From NCBI GenBank assembly GCA_034509495.1, contig CM067521.1:1082656-1146655 (forward strand): a stretch of 64,000 nt of DNA, in the 5' to 3' direction. The notes under the pieces were generated by a model. The model saw only the letters and a program-made list of their open reading frames with translations, was not told the origin of the DNA and searched no databases. How positions within the stretch are numbered: position 1 is the first letter of the stretch; each line of letters starts with the position of its first letter. This DNA is from Acestrorhynchus altus. Its lineage: Eukaryota; Chordata; Actinopteri; Characiformes; Acestrorhynchidae. The translations under genes were made by a program, and so were the position numbers. Shown one piece after another: positions 26,801 through 38,814 of this stretch.

Positions 26801-29582
26801 CCCCCGTCTGACGGGAATGTGGAGTAGGTGGAAAATAGCAGGCCAGGGGACACTGAGGACACTGTTAACCCTTACTGGCTTTCTTCTGCTGCCAGCCTTT
26901 CACCTGGGTGGTTTTGATGCCACAAACTCTATACTATACTATACTCTACTATACTATACGCCTCTATACTATACTTTACTATACTATACTCTACTATACT
27001 ATAATATACACAAACTATATACTGACTCAGTTACTGAAAAAGTGTTTAAAGTGTGAGGCAATTCTAAATAAAGGTCTGGACATTATACAGTACATTATCA
27101 GTTTCTCTGTTTTTTTATTCTTTATATGCATTTAAGCAAAATTAACATTTTTGTTTAATTTTATAAACTGTTCTCCCAAATTCCAAATGAAAGGTTTTCA
27201 CCTTGACAGTCCAGTTTTCAGGGCGCGTCCCCTGGGGTCCCCCTGTAATTTGCCTGTTTTGTGTAACAAAAAGGCTGTGGGCCCAATCCCAATCCCCCAG
27301 GTGGACAATAAAGCAACTGGTTTTGAATGTAATTGGTCTGTTTTTATATGAAAGTCCACAGGACACCCCTCCCCCAGATCTTTTCATCATCGATGAGTGT
27401 GGTTAGAGGTCATTATTGTAGTATAATGATACGAAAGACTGAAAATATTGAGAACTATTCTCAACACAGCAGTGACACTGCCGTGGCGGAGGCCTGTATC
27501 GCCACCGATTTCCTGATTCAATTCGATTCTGATTCTCAACATCTCGGTTTGATTCAAACGGAGCCTCCCTGCGATCAGATAAACTCAAAACAGAGCTCTT
27601 CTGCCTCGCATATATTTATACAACCTTCTGAAGTTAATTTGCGTTGTGTTGCAGCTGTGTTGGAGTGGATGAGGATGATGCTCCCGACATCGACATCTAT
27701 CACTGTCCCAACTGTGAGAAAACACACGGCAAATCCACCTGTAAGTACTTTCCCTGATTCTGTTAGACTTCCCTAGTTACGCTTTCATTCTAAACCTCAG
27801 AAAATTGAAAGCACAGTGGTCTGTTAGATTAATTAAATTAATAAACCCATATTTTGTTCTAGTGAATTATTTATCTTCTATAAGTTCAAATATGGAGCTC
27901 TTGCTCTTTCACTCTGTGATCAACTGTAGCTGATTATGAATTCAGGGAATAGATCAGTGCGTTAATGTGGCCATGCCTGGCTGACTTCAGCTAAGCCACT
28001 TTTCTCTGCCTTGGGCGTTTTCATTTGCAGTGAAAAAGAAAAAGAACTGGAATAAACATGACACGGGGCAGAGCGGGGACGTCAAACCGGTTCAGAATGG
28101 CAGTCAGGTATTCATAAAGGAGCTCCGCAGCCGTACGTTCCCCAGGTATGGATGTAATCACGATCACTTCTATAATGAGAAACTGCATTTTTAATGTATG
28201 TACATATTATTTAAGACACATTGTCAAGTCAATGAAAAACGGCTCTTCCAATCATACCTCTGCTCATTTTAGCCGAACTGCTCAGTCTTTCCATCATCTG
28301 AGAATAAAGACTTTTCTCCAGTTAATCACGTCCTGTCTTCCACTTTCCTCATTCGTGCCCACGATGAGTCGATACACTGCACAGTTACGGGCTGTTTAAT
28401 TACAACGGATAAAGAAATGCAGGAACATGGTTTTTGTATAAATGACTGTTCTTTAGGGAAATGGACTCTTTAACAGGCTCCATTAATCAGTTTTACAAGA
28501 AATGTCCCTAATTTTTGATTCATAGTCATTAGAGATCGGTCTACATTTATAATCAGTTATTGATCCTGATCACTTTCATCTTCCTTCCCAACAGCACTGC
28601 AATCCCACTCTGGGATATGTAATTCTGGGTGCATATTTTTTTATGATGAGAGAATTAAGTATTAATATATAAATATATAGTATTTACAGTTTTTATTATA
28701 ATATATAATATAATCAAACCATATAATAGAAAGCACAGCTCTTGATGTGAGATTGTCTTGCCTAAATTATTTGTTTGGATCATGTCTTTATAGATCAAAA
28801 CACAGAATCTAAGAATCTGTCCCAAAATAACTGTGGACAATCTTCAGCCCCTGTGGACTGGTTTGAGATCCACTGGGTTAAATGGCTCATTTACAGTCTT
28901 TATATGATTATTACTTTAACAAATAATAATATAATATAATAATATTGACACAATTTTTTATATTCAGTCAATTTTTATCATTTTTATTCTGCAAATGCAC
29001 TTCTGGGTTGTTCCTAGTCTTTTGGTTCCTTGAACTGTCAGTAGATGGCGCTCTCTGACCATCCGATGATGTTAATCATCCCGTTAAACTTCAGGCTTGT
29101 TTCAGATCTTCTCTGAAGAAAGGGTAGAACACTGAAATGACTGTTTCTGAATAGAATGAAAACCGCCGCAGCTCTCCTTTAAGATTATTTATTATTTATT
29201 GTATTATTGCTTTCTTCTTTTTTCCCTTTTGACCATTATAAGAAAACAATGATCTAATTAGTAATTATATTAAAATTATAACTAATAAGTAAGTTCTGTG
29301 GTTGTGAGAGTAAGGAACTTAAATGTGGACAAAACAGAAGCCTTCTGGTTGAGACTAATTGTGGCTTTGTTTCTTGCAGCTCGGAGGATGTGGTGGTCAA
29401 GCTTAGTGGGTATCAGCTGACCATAGACTACCTGGAGGAGAACGGTTTCAATGAACCCATTCTGATCCAGAAGAGGGAAGGACTGGGGATGACCATGCCT
29501 GCGCCCACCTTCTACGTGAGCGATGTTGAAAACTATGTTGGTAAGAGTTCAGTTAAAGCCAGAGGTCGTACCTGCATCACGG

Positions 29583-29622
<40 letters not shown>

Positions 29623-32115
29623 TCACACTAACAACAAACACTAAGGCTCAAGAAAAACTTCAAAGACCATTGCATAATAAACCTGGGAGCCAGGCCCCCC
29701 AGTGGGCTGCAATGGTACTGCTATGGGGCCAAACATCACTTTATTAGAGTAGAAATCCTTCCAATATTTACTGATATTTCAACAAACGTAATCAGATGTG
29801 ATATTATGTAAATAATAAACCAAAATTACGGTCAGTACTTGACTTTGCAAACTTTGCAGACCTTGCAAAACATTTACATCTGCTCTCTTCTTCACTTACT
29901 TAAACCCTAAACCAAGTGCAAGATGGGCACATCATCAGGGATTGAGGGGGCGCTGCAGAGGCTGAACTAATAACAAAAATGTTTTTTACATCAGTGTTTC
30001 TCAGCCCTGGTCCTGGAGGCACCCCCGCCCTGCACATTTTAGAACTTTACGTGCTCCCAACAGACCTGATTCAACTACTCTGTCATTGATGAGCCCTTTC
30101 AGAGTTCTAGGGGCTGTGTTAATTCAGGGAATCCACAAAAACAACATGCAGGGTAGGGGTGCCTCCAGAACCAGGGGGCGGGGCTGATGCTCAACCTGCA
30201 TACAGACTCTGACTGATCAGAGAGAGGGGGCGGGGCTGATGATCAACCTGCATACAGACACTGATTTCAGAATAAAGGGATAATACTGAAACATACATAA
30301 ATAACGAGTACAATAATAGATATTCAAGGTTTGGAACTCTGTATTCTGAAGAACTTATAAATACCTTTGTCAGTTTAATCATTACAAATAACGCCTCAAC
30401 TCAAAAACACTCTGCATGATCAATTTCCAGCAGGATTTCTAAGATATAAAGTGTTTTTTGTTTTATAATCAAACAGAAAACCCAAATAATTTTAGGCGCA
30501 AGTGGGTTTTTATTCAAAGCAGGTTGAAACTCATACAGCGATTTAAATTTACATGTTAAATGAAGAGAAATTGGAGTCTGAAAATAACCATTTATGATAC
30601 GACTCCTATAAATACTTTGCTAATATGTGGTGAATAAAAGTGCATCAAAATTGTCCTGAAGTTCTAAAGGTTAACTGTCCTCAGTCTCTAATGATCTTGT
30701 TTCTAATGTGATCTGAACTCGTGTTTTGATCCAGTCTATGTTTGGACAGATTCTGTGCAGCACAGACAGTTTTGTATTTGGGTTTGTTTTGAAACAGTTT
30801 TTGGAACCAAAAAGATAAAACTATACGTTTTATATACGTTTTGATGAGTTGGAAGCAAAATCCATTTCACTTGAAGTCGATCTATAAATATCAAGACGAC
30901 CAGCTCTGATTGATGGGTGTGTTATTATGTGGTAGGTGTGGTGGTGACATGGTTAGAGTGCTGGGATATTAATCACAAGGTTGTGGGTCCAATACCTGTG
31001 TCCACTGCGCCGCCACAGCCTGGCCCTTGTGCAAAGCACTTACAATCAGTGATGGCTGACCCGCCAACCACAGTTCTGACCATAGCTGACCGTAGCCTTC
31101 CAAACTTGGATACGCAAAGATAACAGTTTAATTGTACAGCACGTCTAATGAAAAAAATATATTGACCTCCTTATTTCTCCTCCCACTCTCCACTCTATCA
31201 GCTCCTCTGACCACACATGAGCTCTTTGTGGTTCTATGATTCCAGACTGTAGATCATCTGTTTCTCTGCAGACTTTATTCTCCTCCTTTCACCCTGATCT
31301 TCAATGATCAGGACCCCACAGGACCACCACAGAGCAGATATTATGTGGGTGGTGGGTCATTCTCAGCACTGCAGTCACACTGACATGGTGGTGGTGTGTT
31401 AGTGTGTGTTGCTGGTATGAGTGGATCAGACACAGCAGTGCTGCTGGAGAGTCCTGATCATTGAAGATCAGGGTGAAAGGAGGAGAATAAAGTCTGCAGA
31501 GAAACAGATGAACTACAGTCTGAATTATAGAACCACAAACAGCTCCTGTGTGATCAGAGGAGCTGATAGGATGGACATTGAGAGGAGAAATGAGGAGATG
31601 AAGAAGGAGCTCCAGGCTTTCCTAAGTTTCCTGTTTGTAATTTGAGCATTTTTTGCACTGAGGTCATCTCCAAAAATAGAGCTGCTCTCTGTAGCTCCAC
31701 TAGAGGGCGCCGCAGCTCGCCCAAAGTTCAGCACTGATCAGTTATTGTTAATAATCCCATTGAATAAGCGTTTGTGTTCCTAAATCCTTCACTTTTCCGT
31801 GTTATCAGATCTGAAGATGAAGATTTTTGCCTTTTTCCAGGGCCTGACGTTCTTGTGGATGTTGTCGATGTCACCAAACAGACGGACAGCAAAATGAAGC
31901 TGAAGGAATTTGTGGATTATTATTACAGCACAAACAGAAAGAAAGTATTAAACGTCATCAATCTGGAGTTTTCTGACACAAGGTGAGCAGGCCTGCTTCT
32001 GTAGCTCCTCACTGTGACACAGGAGCGTCTGTCTGTCGGGGCTGTTAATGAGTAATATTGATGAGCAGCTCAGAGGGAGTGTGTGAATGCTTTTCTTTTT
32101 ATGATCTTTTATGTG

Positions 32116-32146
<31 letters not shown>

Positions 32147-35100
32147 GAATATATAAATATGGTCTTAGTTTTCAGTATTTGTTCTTCTTTCTTTAATGAT
32201 TTCTTTGTGAGTAAATCAAAGCCACTGTTAATAAAACCTGCTATACAAATAAACCTGCTTCACCATTTAAACAGCATTAAATATATGACTGAGCTGTGAG
32301 TGTATCTGATGAGAACGTCTGCAAAAGTATATCATTAATATATATATTCAAAATTATATTCATTTTTAATGAATTAAAGACATTTAAATGACTCGAAATG
32401 ATAAAACTGACTTATGATCAACGTTAAACGAAGAATTTCTGGGATGTAAATATGAGCGTCAAGAATGTTTTAAATGGTAAAAATGATTTTACCAATATTG
32501 GACAGATCAAAATGAATTTCTCTTATTAATATTAATAATAATAATAATAAAAATAATAATAATTGAAACTCTTATTGAAATGTAATGAAAATGAAATAGT
32601 ATTTGTAATATTTTCTTCAGATTCATCAGGACAGATTTCGAATCGTTTTTATAGATCTTTATATAAAAGCACAGGTTCCTGCGACGGTGACACTGGATCA
32701 TTGTTAGACTTCACCGTCTAAACTTTCAGAACCTCCGTGTAGGAAGCCGTGTTTGTGCATGCGAGGGCCGAGAGGATGTGGCAGATTTGAAGGTAATGAA
32801 AGCCTGGGCTGCGATGGTTAATCCAGTCTAACAGGAGACGTATAGATACAGTATCTCCTGTCCTGCACAAGCATGTCATTGTGTTGTGGACTCTGGCTGT
32901 CAGTCTTGGAGAGATGCCTTCATCTCTCTGTTGTTCTTAAAGAAGGGAAGGATCCTACAGACGCATCTCACTCCTTAATGGGGACCAGAAACCGTTAACA
33001 GACTCTTCTTTCCAGCCGAGACAGGAATATTTTCTGTGTCCCTGTTCAGAATGTCCACTTTTACAGAGTGCACCAATATATATAACCAAACAGAGACGGA
33101 CAGCACATCGGTCCCCATGTGTAAATGGGAATGTCTGAGTTTATTCCCCACAAATATCAGAATAAACACTAATAACAGTCCTGGTTTTCCATCATCTTCA
33201 TTAAACATCTCCAAAGTTCTCCTCGTGGAATCTAATGTTATTTATAGTCTCGTGGTAAATCAGTGCTTGGTGATGGTAAATCACTAGATTTAAAATTTAA
33301 TTTAGATCATTTAATCCAACTTTATTCTCAATCCCACCATGTGACAAAGAAATACAGTAAGTCAGGTTCGGTGTACAGCGTGAATTAAAATGAAAGTTAA
33401 AAGTAAAACGATTGCACGGTGCAGCAGCAGCAGCTCGAGCTGTAGTGCTGACGGAGCAGCAGAACACATTGTGACGGTGTGAATAAACAGTGTTCAAACA
33501 GTCTTATTTTATATTTGTTACGTTTAAAGGGATTTAAGTCTCTTTTAAAGTTGATACTGTGATTAATAAGCTGTTCAAATATGAATTCATACCTTATTTT
33601 CAGATTCTTGATTTGTGGTTTTTATGATCTATAAGCCGAACTGATCAACAATAAAATTAAATCAAAATGTCTGAAATGTTACTTTACGTGTAATAAATAT
33701 AAAGTATTTTCTATAAAGACCGTTTACCTTTTTGAATTAAATTGTGATCATGATTGATTTTTTGAACCATTATCTAAATGTTTGAGATGCAAATATTCAT
33801 TTAAAATTTAAATATTTATGTTTTTTAAAATTGATTTATAAATAAATAGAAGAAATTAGAAAAAAAATAAATTAGAGTACAATTGTTGAAAGTAGAATTG
33901 AAAGTTATACTGAAGATAATTGTGATAATGTTCTCGGTGACGGTACAGGATGGCCAGTATTGTGGAGAGTCCGCAGATTGTGAGGAGATTATCTTGGGTG
34001 GAGAATTACTGGCCGGACGACGCTCTGCTGGGGAAGCCAAAAGTAACCAAATACTGTCTGATCTGCGTGAAGGACAGCTACACCGACTTCCATATCGATT
34101 GCGGTGGCGCCTCCGTGTGGTACCACGTCCTGAAGGTTCGTTATATATAACAGTTATTATCTTGGACTCCTATATGGTGTTGATCGAACATGTTAGTAGA
34201 GCAGCATCACCCTTTTACCCGGTGATGATTCAGTTTTAGCTACAGTAGCATTTTGGTCAGAAGTAATTAAAGTAACTAAAGTAATTAGTTCCTCAAAAAG
34301 TCATGATCGTTACTTTGTTACTGTTGTTTTGTTGAAATAAAAACATTGATATTAAAATAATATGAAAACAATGGCGTCTCTGACCTCATTAGAGCCACCT
34401 GCCTTACAGATCTCCACCTGTTCAGCCTACCACAGTTAAGCCCCGCCCATTCACACTGAAGTGCAGTTTTAGGGGTCGATTAGAACACAGTTCCTTTATA
34501 TCATGTTTGTCTTAAAAGCACTTTAATTGTAAGTAAAGGGATAAAGAGAGGTTGGAAAATGGCTGTGTCCACTCACTGTCCACTCTGTCTGACACTCCTA
34601 CCGAGTGTCTCCACCTTGTAGATGTAAAGTCAGAGACAGAAGCTCATCTGTTTCTGCACAGTTTGTGTTGGTCGTCCTCTGGTCCTTCATCAGTGCTAGC
34701 AGGACGCTGCGCACAGGACGCTGTCGGCTGGACATTTCTGGTTGGTGGACCGTTCTCGCTGAGGGGTTTAAACACTCCAGAAGCTCTGCTGTGTCTGATC
34801 CACTCGTACCACAAACAAAGAGGGGCTGATCAGGGTATTTTCAAGCTGAACTATATTAAAGTGTGAGCCGAATCAGACAGAGCTTGTCCACTCTGTTGTG
34901 TCTGTGTTAAGGACTCGTTACCACAGCTTACACTGTCGGTCAGTTCAGCCCAACTGACCTCCACTTGTTTTGCTCTGAGGTTTCAAATGTTTTCGCTCTG
35001 AGAGAAAAAGAAAATCAGTAAACTGTTCAGTCTGAAAACTCTTGGTCGTGACTCATTTAGTGATTCATTGATTCCTTTTTGAGATATTTTTGTTTGGCCC

Positions 35101-38100
35101 GTCACTCATGTCTCCCGCAGAACTAATGCGTCTAATGCGTGGAGTCGGGCAGGCCACCAGAAACGTTCCGTTTTCCACACACACCTACAGCAACATTTCA
35201 TTCTGCTGGCCGGCGGGGTGAAAGTAATTCGGAAATCATTATTCCGAAGAAAGCTCTGAATGAAAACGGAGTGTTAAACAGGGTTTTTTGACACCTAGAA
35301 CACACAGGCGTGTGATGCCTTGTGTAGCCCCCCGGTTGCGGTGGAGGTAACTCCCAAATGGAAGGAAAACATGGAAAGGAAACACCAACATGAAGTATTT
35401 TATGGAGCGCCATGACGCCACGGTCTGCCAAGAGAGCGTCAGTGGGCTCTGGCAGAAAGTCTGTGGAGCTCTACTGGACGGATGAAACACTAAATTCCAC
35501 CGTCCAGTGTTTTTCTTATGGTGAAGTGGAAGGACTGCTCTTAGTGGCCACTCCAAAATCTCCTGTAACAGGTCGTTTGGGTTGAGGTCTGGTGACCAAG
35601 ACCACCATTAAGATTTCCATCACTGCCCAAAAAAATCCCCCTTTTCTCCCTGAAGTCCCTGAAGTCAGTAGCTACAGCAGCATGAGATTTCATACATAAC
35701 ATACACTCATCAGCCATAACATTATGACCACCTTATTGGTTGTACTCTCACTGTTGCAGGAGCACTTTATTAGCCTCCTTTCACCCTGATCTTCAATGGT
35801 CTGGTGTCAGTGTGTGGTGCGCTGATCTCAGCGTCACTGCTGGACTGAGAACCGTCCACCAAGCAGAAATGTCCAGCCGACAGCGTCCTGTGGGCAGCAT
35901 CATGTGAGCACTGATGAAGGACTAGAGGACGACCAACACAAACTGCAGAAACAGATGACCTTCTGTCACTGACTTTACATCTACAAGGTGGAGACACTCG
36001 GTAGGAGTGTCTCATAGAGTGGACAGTGAGTGGACAGCATGTAAACACTCCAGCAGCACTACTGCGTCTGAATTATAGAACTACAAAGTGCTCCTGTGTG
36101 GTCAGAGGAGCTGATAGAGTGGACAAAGAGAGGTGGTCATATGGTGTAGGCGGTTGGTCGGTGTGGTATGATGTTGGTAACAGTTTGCTGCTGTTTTTTC
36201 AGGGGGAGAAGATTTTTTTCCTAATCAAACCCACGTCAGCCAACCTGTCTCTGTACGAGCGCTGGAGATCCTCCTCTAATCACTCCGAGATGTTCTTCGC
36301 CGACCAGGTGGACAAATGCTACAAGTGCACACTGAAGCAGGGCCAAACACTCTTCATCCCATCAGGTGAGCAGTCCAGTCCGTGTTTATCTTCACTTGCA
36401 CAGAGATGTTTTCCAGGTACATAAGCTCATCGTGGTGCAGTTTGGATCAATCAGCGCTGATTATGGATTTTAAAGGCCAGTTTAAAGGCCAGTAAAACTG
36501 TGCGGGAACCTTATACACGTGCTACATGATTAATATTGTCCACAGTTATGTTCCAGTGACAAATAAAATGAAAGTAAAATAAAAAGATAAAAAAAAACTT
36601 AAATACTTAAATAATCCTGACGTAAAATACACCAATAATTTCATCAGCTCCACTGACCACCATAGTTCTGTTACAGACTGTAGTTACCACCCACATCATA
36701 GCTGCTAGTAACAGCTGGTCACTGTTTGGATGTGACTGGGTAAGGTTGTACCGACATGGTCGTGTTCTTTGTTGTTTGCAGGCTGGATTAATGCAGTGCT
36801 GACGCCTGTGGACTGCCTGGCCTTCTCTGGACACTTTGTCCACAACATGAGTGTGGAGATGCAGATGAGGTCAGTCTGCGTTTACGATTCACTTAATATT
36901 CATGAAAAGTAAATCCATCGGACATAAGATGATTACCACTCACTGTCCACTCTATGAGACACTCCTACCGAGTGTCTCCACCTTGTAGATGTAAAGTCAG
37001 AGACAGAAGCTCGTCTGTTTCTGCACAGTTTGTGTTGGTCGTCCTCTAGTCCTTCATCAGTGCTCACAGGACGCTGACCACAGGACGCTGTCGGCTGGAC
37101 ATTTCTGGTTGGTGGACTGTTCTCGGTCCAGCAGTGACTCTGAGGGGTTTAAACACTGTCTGATCCACTCGTACCAGCAACACACACTAACACACCACCA
37201 CCATGTCAGTGTGACTGCAGTGCTGAGAATGACCCACCACCCACATAATATCTGCTCTGTGGTGGTCCTGTGGGGTCCTGATCATTGAAGATCAGGGTGA
37301 AAGGAGGAGATTAAAGTCTGCAGAGAAACAGAAGGGCTGCGGTCATATGGTGGTAATTCTTCGGGTCACAATAAAAAATGTGTGTGATGGAAAATTAGTA
37401 AACCGTATTTGATTTGATTGGAATTTGATCGTAGCATTTACGCACTGAGAGAATCCTAAGGACAGGGTGGGCAGCGTGGTGGAGAACCTTCCTCCAGATT
37501 TTCATGGTCATACTGCTTTTCTACCCTGCAGTGTGATACAGACTAATGGCAGATTTTATCACCGAAGCGTTCAGGCATCAAACCCTGTTCTATTCTCAGC
37601 CACAGCAACGGCAAAATGTAAAAGTCAGAGTGAAGGGCATCGGCCGCGGCAGGCTCGAGCGCTCCTCACATCTGTGCTCCGGTGGCTCTCGGTGAGCGCT
37701 GTTCATTAACCCACATTGTAAAGGCTCATTTGCTTCTCTCCACTCAGGGCATATGAGGTGGAAAAAAGGCTGAAAGTCGCCAGCCTCACTCCATTCCCCA
37801 ATTTCGAGACGGCCTGCTGGTACACAGGGAGACACTACCTGGAGAGGTTTAAGAGTGAGTATTTCAGTCACACCGTCTCTCCGTTATCTGCTCATGTTTA
37901 AACACATATGTCTGTGTGGACATGTGACGAACTTGATTTGATTACTATGATATCCGGACAGGTGTGGTTCTGTGTGGCAACTATAGTGTAGATCAGGGTT
38001 TCTCAACCTTCAACCAGTGGGCCATGAAGCACTGGCACAGGTCCACAGGTCCACCCTTAGGGGGTGACAGCAGTCCAGAGTGGGACAGTGATGGGATAGT

Positions 38101-38773
38101 AAAAATCATGTCTGACGGACAGAATTACACTCCACTTTGCTGCTTGTGTTCGTGAGGCACATTTAGGACAGATGTTTATCAGCTAATTCTCATGATTTCA
38201 GTGTCAGAGAAATAAAATGCTTTTACATAAGCTGGGTTGGATCCCAGTTTGAAAGTGCCAATTACCTCGTTACGATACTCCGGACACTCAACACGTGCCG
38301 CTTCTGATACATGTGAAGTCAGCCCCGCCTCTTTTCAAACTGACTCTTGCATCATTGCTGGGCAGCCAACGCACTCGGAGGAAAGTGCCAGGTACGCTAG
38401 CACATTAGACCACTCGGGCCGTAGATGGCCCTGATAAAATGACCACTGAGTGGCCACTGACTCAGTACTGGGACTCAGACGGTGCCTCAGTCAGTGGGGT
38501 GTAACAGGCCTCCCCTTTCTGCATGTTTCTGGCAGAGGCCTGCTGAGCAGATGGGTCGAGTTCATTCGACAGGAATATTATTGCAGTCATTAAATCGGTG
38601 CATCGCGGAGTTCACAGATGATTAGCTTCAAAAGGGAGAATCACTTGCTCCATTACAGCCTGGTGTTTAAACTCCCCTCAGCTGGATCTGTGTGCTCTGT
38701 TTATATTTCCACCATTTCTTTTGCTCCCCCTGCTCACGTTCCCTTAATCTGGCCAGACTGCATATAGCGCACG

Positions 38774-38814
<41 letters not shown>

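Noticed and set aside
35198..35556. Minus-strand open frames in intron 6
   Set aside because: No recognisable domain, no splice or promoter context, and length expected by chance.
36782..36869. Assigning the gene to phf8 or kdm7a instead of phf2
   Set aside because: The JmjC blocks SLYERWR and SNHSEMFFADQ, and the middle blocks of exons 15-19, follow human PHF2 where the paralogues differ.
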